From Nitrospirota bacterium (GTDB taxonomy: Bacteria > Nitrospirota > Nitrospiria > JACQBZ01): a DNA stretch of 10,925 nt. Location: assembly GCA_016198945.1 (NCBI GenBank), contig JACQHO010000114.1, positions 1 through 10,925 on the forward strand, read 5' to 3'. The translations under genes were made by a program, and so were the position numbers. Positions 1 through 4,679 of this stretch are shown here, in pieces. The notes below the pieces were generated by a model. That model searched no databases, was not told the DNA's origin, and was given only the letters and a program-made list of their open reading frames with translations. The stretch's first letter is position 1; each line of letters starts with the position of its first letter.

Positions 1-131
1 GGGGAAGAGGAGTATAGAGAGCAAACAGGTTAAAAAAGAATTAGTGCTTTGAGAAAAAGGAGGCAGTTTATTTTGGCTGGGAGGGAGATTGAGGTCTAAG
101 AAGAAACTAGGGCAACGCAGTTTGAGGGACA

Positions 132-785
132 ATGAATACAATGGCAAAATACAATGCAACAAAATATCATACGACAAGGATGCTTCTAATTGCTCAAAAA
201 ACATGCGACCGTGCCACTGCTAATCCCGAGGAAAGCATTTCTGGAATACTCCTATCGGTCTTTGCCTTTGAGTGCTTTCTAAATGAATTTGAGGATGTAG
301 CCCAATCGAAAATATTACCAAGTGACCCTAAGAGACTTCAGATCCTGTCGGATTTCTTGACTTCGCTTGAGAGAGCAAACGCCAAAATTCAGCTAAAAAT
401 CCAGGCGATCTATTCCATCTTGGCGCACAGACGCATTGATTTTGGCTCATATCCTTTTCAAGATTTAAGTATGTTAATCGCAATACGTAACGCTCTGGTC
501 CATCGGAAACCAGAGAAGTTTAACTGGGATCCTGCAAATCCAGACAATGAATCTAAACCACATAAATTTGTTGCATTTCTAGCTGATAAGAAGGTTATAA
601 ATCGCCCCTCGCAAACACAGCCAGAGGTTTGGGATACCGATGTCTTATGCCCAGAAGTTGCAGCCTGGGCACTTCGTGTCGTGAAATCTGCTATAAAGAA
701 AATTTTGGGAGAGATCCCCAAAAGTCGAGTAAAGTTCGTAATGAAATTCCTCTTGCATCAAATCGTTAAACAAAAGAGAAGATAG
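132..785 (+). CDS. HEPN-like domain protein (possible RNase/toxin)
   Basis: This 217-residue protein is mostly helical and I do not recognise it as a named family. Residues 119-124 read RNALVH, which fits the R-x4-6-H motif that forms the catalytic site of HEPN ribonucleases. It sits at the end of a predicted helix and is preceded by a helix with acidic and Asn residues (FECFLNE, 46-52), as in many HEPN folds. No nucleotidyltransferase (MNT) or other antitoxin partner is adjacent downstream; one could lie left of the window. The gene is clearly more AT-rich than those to its right, which suggests horizontal acquisition. The start is uncertain: ATG 132 has a GAGGG only 3 nt away, while ATG 141 (MAKYNATK) is 12 nt from the same GAGGG. 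I see no convincing gene in 1-131. The HEPN assignment is inferred from one motif and overall character. Confidence 0.6.
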   Translation: MNTMAKYNATKYHTTRMLLIAQKTCDRATANPEESISGILLSVFAFECFLNEFEDVAQSKILPSDPKRLQILSDFLTSLERANAKIQLKIQAIYSILAHRRIDFGSYPFQDLSMLIAIRNALVHRKPEKFNWDPANPDNESKPHKFVAFLADKKVINRPSQTQPEVWDTDVLCPEVAAWALRVVKSAIKKILGEIPKSRVKFVMKFLLHQIVKQKRR

Positions 786-841
786 AACAGTAAATGAGGA
801 AAAGTGGACAGATTTTTTTCTTAAAGCTGGCCGCGTGCCTG

Positions 842-862
842 AAAAGGTGCCTGTCACCTTTT
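842..862. repeat. Perfect 8-bp inverted repeat (REP-like palindrome)
   Basis: The arms AAAAGGTG (842-849) and CACCTTTT (855-862) are perfect reverse complements around the 5-nt centre CCTGT. It sits 56 nt after the HEPN-like gene. It could form a hairpin or mark a mobile REP-like element. It is not followed by a separate T-run, so calling it a terminator would be speculative. Confidence 0.75.
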
Positions 863-947
863 GGAGCGTAAGTGCGGGATTTTATTCAAAGTGGATTTCA
901 TTAATCGGCATCCCCCGTGAACTCGCGGCGGCGTGCGTTGGGGTGTT
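845..947 (+). repeat. Diverged intergenic repeat, copy A
   Basis: About 103 bp that align without gaps to 2990-3092. By eye, 62 of 85 positions match in the part after the palindrome (863-947 against 3008-3092), including shared blocks GGATTTTATT, TTTCATT and TTGGGGTGTT. It begins with the GGTG...CACC palindrome and ends about 24 nt before the DUF2269 gene. It has no long open frame, so it resembles a non-autonomous mobile or REP/MITE-like element. No encoding transposase is present in the window. Confidence 0.7.
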
Positions 948-970
948 CGATGACACGAAGGGAAACGTAG

Positions 971-1444
971 ATGGATCATAGTTATTTATTACTCAAGAGT
1001 ATCCATATTTTTGGCGCGATTATTTTTCTTGGCAACATCATCATTACCGGCTGGTGGAAGTTCATGGCGGATCGGACTCGCGATCCGAGGGTGATTGCCT
1101 TCGCACAGCGGCAGGTGACGCTCACGGACTTTGTGTTTACGGGGGGCGGGGCGGCGCTCGTGTTCGGAGCCGGTATGGGCAATGCCGTGCTCCACGGCAT
1201 GGACTATCTTGCGATCCGGTGGATGGCCTGGGGGCTGGGATTGTTTACGGCCTCGGGCGTCATTTGGGTGACGATCCTGATTCCGATCCAGATCAAACAG
1301 GCGCGGATGGCCCGGCACTTTGCGAACCAGGCCGCCGTTCCCGAAGGCTACTGGCGGTTGTGCCGCTTGTGGAATATTTTTGGCACACTGGCAACGGTCC
1401 TGCCGCTGATCAACCTTTACTGGATGGTGTATAAGCCGTTTTAA
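971..1444 (+). CDS. DUF2269-family integral membrane protein
   Basis: A 157-residue membrane protein of the DUF2269 family, whose function is unknown. The family signature is clear at the N-terminus: LKSIHIFGAIIFLGNIIITG (8-27), then the loop WKFMADRTRDPRVIAFAQR and VTLTDFVFT (49-57). About four membrane segments are visible, near 8-28, 54-75, 82-105 and 135-154. His12 in the first helix lies in the conserved LK-IHI-GA context. The ATG at 971 has AAGGGA at 958-963 with about 7 nt spacing. Length is normal for the family. The remnant of another membrane-protein gene starts 29 nt downstream, so the two may once have formed an operon. Confidence 0.85.
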   Translation: MDHSYLLLKSIHIFGAIIFLGNIIITGWWKFMADRTRDPRVIAFAQRQVTLTDFVFTGGGAALVFGAGMGNAVLHGMDYLAIRWMAWGLGLFTASGVIWVTILIPIQIKQARMARHFANQAAVPEGYWRLCRLWNIFGTLATVLPLINLYWMVYKPF

Positions 1445-1531
1445 TGCGGCGATATAAATTTTAGGGGCCAGCAATGTTTATCGGTCATTTTGCGGTCGGG
1501 TTTGCGGCGAAGAAGGTCGCCTCCTACTGGA

Positions 1532-1560
1532 TTGACCCCAATCTGCCACCATGCTACAAT
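1532..1560 (+). promoter_or_regulatory. Sigma-70 promoter of the first toxin-antitoxin operon
   Basis: The -35 box TTGACC (1532-1537) and -10 box TACAAT (1555-1560) are separated by exactly 17 nt. Transcription would start near 1567, leaving a leader of about 20 nt that carries the SD GGGAGGA (1574-1580) before ATG 1588. Confidence 0.75.
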
Positions 1561-1568
1561 TGTGGCAT
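1551..1568. promoter_or_regulatory. Candidate antitoxin operator palindrome
   Basis: ATGCTACAATTGTGGCAT is an 18-bp palindrome centred on CAATTG with a single mismatched pair. It covers the -10 box and the likely transcription start. TGCCAC (1544-1549) and GTGGCA (1562-1567) form a second overlapping inverted repeat. The placement suits autorepression by the ribbon-helix-helix antitoxin encoded just downstream. Confidence 0.6.
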
Positions 1569-1587
1569 TTGAAGGGAGGATGGAAAT

Positions 1588-1857
1588 ATGCCGATCAAAG
1601 TCGCCACCAATATCCGCTTGGAAGCGGAGCAGATCAAGCAGCTTAAACGGATCGCGGTTGAAAAAGGGGCCAGTCTGTCCAGGCTCTTCAAAGAGATCAT
1701 TGCCGATTATCTGGAACGGGTCAGTACGCTCTCCGGTAAAGATTGGAAGAAAGACCCGTTCTTTCAGATCGGCACGAAACCCGGCCGTTCCGGAGAATCG
1801 ATGGTTTCGGAACAGCATGATTACTATCTCTACGGAAAAGGCCGCCGATCCTCGTGA
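1588..1857 (+). CDS. Ribbon-helix-helix (CopG-type) antitoxin
   Basis: An 89-residue antitoxin. The N-terminus IKVATNIRLEAEQIKQLKRI forms the beta-strand and first helix of a ribbon-helix-helix DNA-binding domain (about 3-45), followed by SLSRLFKEIIADYLERV as the second helix. The C-terminal tail, with DPFFQIG (56-62) and HDYYLYG (77-83), is typical of antitoxins paired with PIN toxins and would wrap the toxin. Its role would be to neutralise the PIN RNase and repress its own promoter through the palindrome at 1551-1568. The start is supported by GGGAGGA at 1574-1580. The stop TGA (1855-1857) overlaps the toxin's GTG start by 4 nt (GTGA), so translation is probably coupled. Confidence 0.88.
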   Translation: MPIKVATNIRLEAEQIKQLKRIAVEKGASLSRLFKEIIADYLERVSTLSGKDWKKDPFFQIGTKPGRSGESMVSEQHDYYLYGKGRRSS

Positions 1858-2270
1858 AATTCTTTATCGATACCTCGGCCTTCTACGCCCTCGAGGACGC
1901 CGACGATCGGCACCACGATGAAGCCCATTCCATCCAAGAGCGGTTTCGGGTGGAACGGCCAATGCTCTTCACCACCCATCATGTTCTGGACGAATCCATT
2001 ACGCTGATCGGCTCCAGGCTTCAACCCATTCGCGCGGCCCGCTTTGCCCGGCAGTTGTTGTCGAGCCGAGTGATCCGTTTGATTCGGACAGATGAGCAAA
2101 CCGAACTGGCCGCGCTCCATGTATACGAACGATTTGGCGATCCGCGCATGAGCTTTACGGATTGTTTGAGCTTCACGGTGATGCGGGCCCTGGGGATGAC
2201 GACCGTGTTTGCCTTTGACCGTGACTTTGAACGGGCCGGATTCAAACTTCTTCGCAGCGAGACCCGTTAG
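1854..2270 (+). CDS. PIN-domain toxin (VapC-like ribonuclease)
   Basis: A 138-residue single-domain PIN protein. The acidic metal-binding residues expected of a PIN nuclease are visible: D6 in FIDTSAF, E47 in VLDESI, D103 in SFTDCLSF, and D122/D124 in FAFDRDF. Proteins of this type cleave RNA with Mg2+ or Mn2+, and VapC members often cut tRNA or rRNA; the target here cannot be told. It starts at GTG 1854, inside the antitoxin stop region (GTGA overlap), which is a typical antitoxin-first operon. All catalytic residues are present, so it appears intact. The next gene begins only 7 nt after its stop. Confidence 0.88.
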   Translation: MKFFIDTSAFYALEDADDRHHDEAHSIQERFRVERPMLFTTHHVLDESITLIGSRLQPIRAARFARQLLSSRVIRLIRTDEQTELAALHVYERFGDPRMSFTDCLSFTVMRALGMTTVFAFDRDFERAGFKLLRSETR

Positions 2271-2277
2271 CAAGAAA

Positions 2278-2931
2278 ATGATCACCCTTTATCAACATCC
2301 CGTTTCTCCCTTCTGCATCACGACCGAGGCGATTCTGAAATTCGCCAAGGCGGACCACCGGGTCGTCAATCTTCCTTATTCCGACCGGCGGATTATTGTT
2401 GAGAAGAGCCAAGGACGATCCTATAAGATTCCGCTGTTCGAAGACGGCAAGACAATCGTCTGGGATAAGACGGACTTCGGTCAGGAAGTCGCGCGGTATC
2501 TGGATGAAAAATTTAAATTGGGTCTGTTCCCATCGGAACTGGAAGGCATTCAGGAAATACTGGCCCGTTACATCGAGGCCGAAGTGGAGATGACCAGTTT
2601 CAAGTTGAACGACATCTACTGTGAATCCTGGTTATCGGATCTCTACGACCGAACGATGTTCCTCCGCCACAAAGAGCGGAAGTTCGGCGCGGGCTGCATT
2701 GCCTCCTGGCGCGATAAAAAGGACGACCTGCAACGACAGCTGGATGCGCTTTTGACGCCGCTGAATCAAATGCTTTCACGGCGTCCGTACTTGATCGATG
2801 CCCGTCCTCGTTTTGTGGATTTCGACCTGTTCGGCATCATCGGCAACTACCTGTTCAGCGGTCACAACAAACTTCCAAAACAGTTTGGCCATCTTAAGCG
2901 ATGGTATGAGGGAATGTTAAAACTGGGTTGA
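2278..2931 (+). CDS. Glutathione S-transferase-like protein
   Basis: A 217-residue protein with an N-terminal thioredoxin/GST fold: MITLYQHPVSPFC (1-13) gives the first strand and an S-P-F-C motif (10-13) at the glutathione-binding position. The segment SYKIPLFEDGKTIVWD carries the cis-proline strand and is followed by a TDFGQEVARYLDE helix. A helical C-terminal domain ends with RPRFVDFDLFGIIGNYLF, a typical GST_C motif. It probably conjugates or reduces electrophiles with glutathione or another thiol, but the substrate is unknown. I chose ATG 2278 because it begins the conserved fold; upstream codons lie within the toxin gene in another frame. No good SD is visible and the gap to the toxin stop is 7 nt, so translational coupling is likely. 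Confidence 0.8.
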   Translation: MITLYQHPVSPFCITTEAILKFAKADHRVVNLPYSDRRIIVEKSQGRSYKIPLFEDGKTIVWDKTDFGQEVARYLDEKFKLGLFPSELEGIQEILARYIEAEVEMTSFKLNDIYCESWLSDLYDRTMFLRHKERKFGAGCIASWRDKKDDLQRQLDALLTPLNQMLSRRPYLIDARPRFVDFDLFGIIGNYLFSGHNKLPKQFGHLKRWYEGMLKLG

Positions 2932-2989
2932 GGCCCCGTTAACGAGTTTGCGGGTCGTGCATTGGGGGGGCAATGACTCGAAGTAAGAG

Positions 2990-3092
2990 AGGTGACAGGC
3001 ACCTTCTATAGTGTAAGTTCAGGATTTTATTGAATGTGGGTTTCATTGATCGGGGTCTCTCACAAACTCGTGTCGGGTCGGCTTGGGGTGTT
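2990..3092 (+). repeat. Diverged intergenic repeat, copy B
   Basis: This is the second copy of the element at 845-947, in the same orientation. It starts with a 5-bp inverted repeat, AGGTG (2990-2994) and CACCT (3000-3004), around the centre ACAGG. That centre is the exact reverse complement of the centre in copy A (CCTGT), while the flank that follows aligns directly. The copy ends 22 nt before the -35 box of the second toxin-antitoxin operon. Confidence 0.7.
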
Positions 3093-3114
3093 AAGGCGTT
3101 TCTGAAAAGCCGGC

Positions 3115-3143
3115 TTGACAGATCCGCCCTGTTGTATTACAAT
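3115..3143 (+). promoter_or_regulatory. Strong sigma-70 promoter of the second toxin-antitoxin operon
   Basis: A perfect -35 box TTGACA (3115-3120) and -10 box TACAAT (3138-3143) are spaced 17 nt apart. The predicted transcription start, about 7 nt after the -10 box, falls at 3149-3151, which is the ATG of the antitoxin gene. The message should therefore be leaderless. Confidence 0.8.
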
Positions 3144-3151
3144 GTAACACA
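3133..3151. promoter_or_regulatory. Candidate antitoxin operator palindrome
   Basis: TGTATTACAATGTAACACA is a 19-bp palindrome centred on A3142 with 8 of 9 arm positions paired. It covers the -10 box and the start codon. By position it is the likely binding site of the ribbon-helix-helix antitoxin encoded immediately downstream. Confidence 0.6.
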
Positions 3152-3369
3152 TGAAGAACGTGGTCACCATACGGCTCGATAAGGATCTGGAGAAGATGCT
3201 CGATCAGGTCTGCCGTCGGTCGCACCGCAACCGAAGCGCAGTTGTTCGTGACGCCCTCCAGCGCCAGCTTTCCATTTTGATGTTTGAGCAATTGAGGCGG
3301 CAGGTGATGCCCTTTGCCGAGGCGAGAGGCTATCTCACCGACGAGGATATTTTCAAAGAGGTGTCGTGA
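3151..3369 (+). CDS. Ribbon-helix-helix antitoxin (second pair)
   Basis: A 72-residue antitoxin. MKNVVTIRLDKDLEKMLDQV is a ribbon-helix-helix strand and first helix, and NRSAVVRDALQRQLSILMFEQ (from 27) is the second helix. The short C-terminus (about 45-72) would bind the toxin. It has no detectable SD upstream, consistent with the leaderless transcript predicted from the promoter at 3115-3143. The final TGA (3367-3369) overlaps the GTG start of the PIN gene by 4 nt. Sequence and length differ from the antitoxin at 1588, so the two pairs are not a recent duplication. Confidence 0.87.
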   Translation: MKNVVTIRLDKDLEKMLDQVCRRSHRNRSAVVRDALQRQLSILMFEQLRRQVMPFAEARGYLTDEDIFKEVS

Positions 3370-3776
3370 GGGTTTTCCTCGACACCAACGTTTTGGTCGC
3401 GGCTTTTGCCACACGCGGTCTGTGCGCCGATGTCTTCCGACAGGTTCTTGCCGAACACGAGCTGGTGACCGGTGAAGTAGTGCTGGCGGAGCTTGAGAGG
3501 GCGCTCGAGCAAAAGTTGGGATTATCCGAGCGCGCTGTGGATGACGTGATTGCACTGCTTCGCCGCTACCCCGTTCAGCCCAAGCCTAAAAAGATGCCTT
3601 TAATTGCTGTCCGCGATCCGGACGATCTTTGGATACTCGCCTCTGCCTTGGCTGCGAGAGCGGATGTTCTCGTCACGGGTGATCAAGATTTGCTGGTTGT
3701 CCGAGATCCTGGAGATATTGTAATTACCAATCCTCGCGGTTTCTGGGAGATGTCAAAGAAGCAGCGCAAAAAGTAG
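3366..3776 (+). CDS. PIN-domain toxin of the PIN_3 type
   Basis: A 136-residue PIN nuclease of the 'putative toxin-antitoxin system toxin component, PIN family' type. Acidic residues are D6 (VFLDTNVLV), E42 (VLAELER), D86/D87 (VRDPDDLWIL) and D106 (LVTGDQDLL). RDPDD followed by TGDQDLL is diagnostic of this subfamily and separates it from the VapC-like toxin at 1854. It is presumed to be an Mg2+-dependent endoribonuclease. The GTG start at 3366 overlaps the antitoxin stop (GTGA), the same arrangement as in the first pair. The C-terminus is lysine-rich (KKQRKK). All key acids are present, so it appears intact. Confidence 0.87.
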   Translation: MRVFLDTNVLVAAFATRGLCADVFRQVLAEHELVTGEVVLAELERALEQKLGLSERAVDDVIALLRRYPVQPKPKKMPLIAVRDPDDLWILASALAARADVLVTGDQDLLVVRDPGDIVITNPRGFWEMSKKQRKK

Positions 3777-3798
3777 GTCCATCGATTTGCCGAACCCA

Positions 3799-3822
3799 TC
3801 CCCGACCTCGCGGCGGCGGGGA
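3799..3822 (+). terminator. GC-rich inverted repeat after the second toxin gene
   Basis: TCCCCG (3799-3804) and CGGGGA (3817-3822) are perfect 6-bp arms around a 12-nt loop, followed by ATAAAACTTT. It lies 22 nt after the PIN stop and may act as a weak terminator. The T-run is poor. Its CTCGCGGCGGCG block also occurs at the end of repeat copy A, so it may be a fragment of that repeat. Confidence 0.25.
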
Positions 3823-3835
3823 ATAAAACTTTGAT

Positions 3836-4183
3836 ATGCTGCGAATGGTTGCATCTTACAGGCAGGTAAATATGGGACAGCGGCATTCCATTGTAAACAC
3901 GCTCGTTCTTCTGCTCCCGTTTATTATTGTCTTTGGTGTGGTTTTGTCGGTCTTGATTGTGAATACGGCCCCCATCTTCTGGAGGCTGGGTGTGCCGACC
4001 TTCTATGGGTTTGGATTTTTGCTTTTTCTGCGGGCGAAGCTTTCTGTCGTGAGAACCGGGACGCCGATTTCCTTTGGCTCTAAACAGATGTCTCCACGTT
4101 ACCGCTTGTTGTACCGTTCAGGATATTTTATGATGGTGCTGAGCATCTTCCTGACTCTTGGCTTGCTTATAGCCAGCCATTGA
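3836..4183 (+). CDS. Small hypothetical membrane protein
   Basis: A protein of 115 residues, or 103 from the alternative start ATG 3872 (MGQRHSIV), that I do not recognise. Three hydrophobic segments are visible: TLVLLLPFIIVFGVVLSVLI, then FYGFGFLLFL near the middle, and MMVLSIFLTLGLLIA at the C-terminus. A basic loop (LRAKLSVVRTG) and a basic SPRYRLLYRSG stretch lie between the last two. ATG 3872 has a weak CAGG about 5 nt upstream, and ATG 3836 has GGGGAA about 12 nt upstream, so the start is open. It is followed 47 nt later by the exported protein gene. I infer only that it sits in the inner membrane. Confidence 0.6.
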   Translation: MLRMVASYRQVNMGQRHSIVNTLVLLLPFIIVFGVVLSVLIVNTAPIFWRLGVPTFYGFGFLLFLRAKLSVVRTGTPISFGSKQMSPRYRLLYRSGYFMMVLSIFLTLGLLIASH

Positions 4184-4230
4184 AATCATAATAATCGGAG
4201 GAGTGCGTCACAAAAGAGGAGGATTAAAGG

Positions 4231-4566
4231 ATGTTGATTAAGAGAGCGTCTTTTCAGGCGGTCATGGTTGCCGGGATCTTGTTTGTTGCGATTATGTCAG
4301 CGTCAGTCTTGGCCGCTCCGGCCGCGAATGCGCAGGAGCAGGCGAAGGTTTTTAAAACCGAATTCTCGTTGATGGACAACCTTAAAATGAGCGTGGGACA
4401 GTTTGTGTACGTCCGCTTATCCTCTGGGGATGAACTCGGAGGAGAGGTCAAGGAAGTCGGAATAAACTCGGTGCATCTGTCGGAGCTCCGAGGCCGCGAA
4501 TTTTTTGATGCGCTCGTTCCAATCGACCGAATCGTTGCCATCATCAAGCGGGCCAGGGGCGGCTGA
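4231..4566 (+). CDS. Small exported protein with a possible Sm/SH3-like barrel
   Basis: A 111-residue protein with a clear signal peptide: basic start MLIKR, a hydrophobic core (VMVAGILFVAIM) and a cleavage site after ANA (32-34), leaving about 77 mature residues. The mature part GQFVYVRLSSGDELGGEVKE, then VGINSVHLSELRGREFF and LVPIDRIVAII, alternates beta-strands and glycine turns as an Sm/SH3-like small barrel does. VRLSSGDELGGEV resembles the Sm1 strand pattern. A periplasmic location is inferred from the signal peptide. The start is well supported by GAGGAGGA at 4216-4223. Its function is unknown and I do not recognise a named family. Confidence 0.7.
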   Translation: MLIKRASFQAVMVAGILFVAIMSASVLAAPAANAQEQAKVFKTEFSLMDNLKMSVGQFVYVRLSSGDELGGEVKEVGINSVHLSELRGREFFDALVPIDRIVAIIKRARGG

Positions 4567-4634
4567 GCGGAAGATCACGGCCCGGCCGCGCGGTTTGCGT
4601 CCTTTTATCATCTTTTCCGTCTCTATCTGTGAGA

Positions 4635-4656
4635 GCGGGGACACGATCGTTCCCGC
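4635..4656 (+). promoter_or_regulatory. Hairpin in the leader of the DUF2703 gene
   Basis: GCGGGGAC (4635-4642) and GTTCCCGC (4649-4656) pair over 8 positions, one of them G-U, around the loop ACGATC. The hairpin ends 9 nt before the SD AAAGGAGA (4666-4673). No T-run follows, so it is not a normal terminator. It could stabilise the mRNA or tune translation. Confidence 0.45.
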
Positions 4657-4679
4657 AACCACGAGAAAGGAGATGGAAG

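Larger units (their letters stand above)
1474..1572 (+). pseudogene. 5' stub of a small membrane-protein gene
   Basis: A 32-codon frame starts at ATG 1474 with AGGGG at 1463-1467 (6-nt spacing) and begins MFIGHFAVGFAAKKVA. From memory, this is the conserved start of a widespread family of uncharacterised bacterial membrane proteins that normally continue for more than 150 residues. After about codon 16 the reading changes to SYWIDPNLPPCYNCGI and stops at TGA 1570-1572. The second half overlaps the promoter of the toxin-antitoxin operon, whose -35 box starts at 1532. The simplest reading is that insertion of the module, or a deletion, replaced the rest of the gene from about 1520. It could instead be a short leader peptide. 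Confidence 0.5.

Noticed and set aside
61..100. Tiny reading frames after AAGGAGG at 57-63
   Set aside because: They stop after fewer than ten codons, use TTG starts and have no support beyond the SD-like sequence.
1..131. C-terminal end of an upstream gene
   Set aside because: All three forward frames hit stops early (frame 2 at about 52) and the residues are Lys-rich without any recognisable motif. The purine-rich stretch gives no supported gene.
989..1474. 161-codon open frame on the minus strand opposite the DUF2269 gene
   Set aside because: Low-complexity shadow composition with no domain, fully explained by the DUF2269 gene.
1490..1921. 143-codon + strand frame overlapping antitoxin 1
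   Set aside because: Arg/Ser/Pro-rich out-of-frame reading that overlaps a well-supported promoter, antitoxin and toxin start.
2932..2989. Terminator after the GST-like gene from GGCCCC and the G-run at 2964-2970
   Set aside because: The potential pairing spans a long loop and no T-run follows.
3777..3835. Possible third copy of the intergenic repeat
   Set aside because: It shares CATCCCC and CTCGCGGCGGCG blocks with the end of copy A, but the spacing differs and the rest does not align. GC-rich similarity by chance or a small fragment cannot be told apart.
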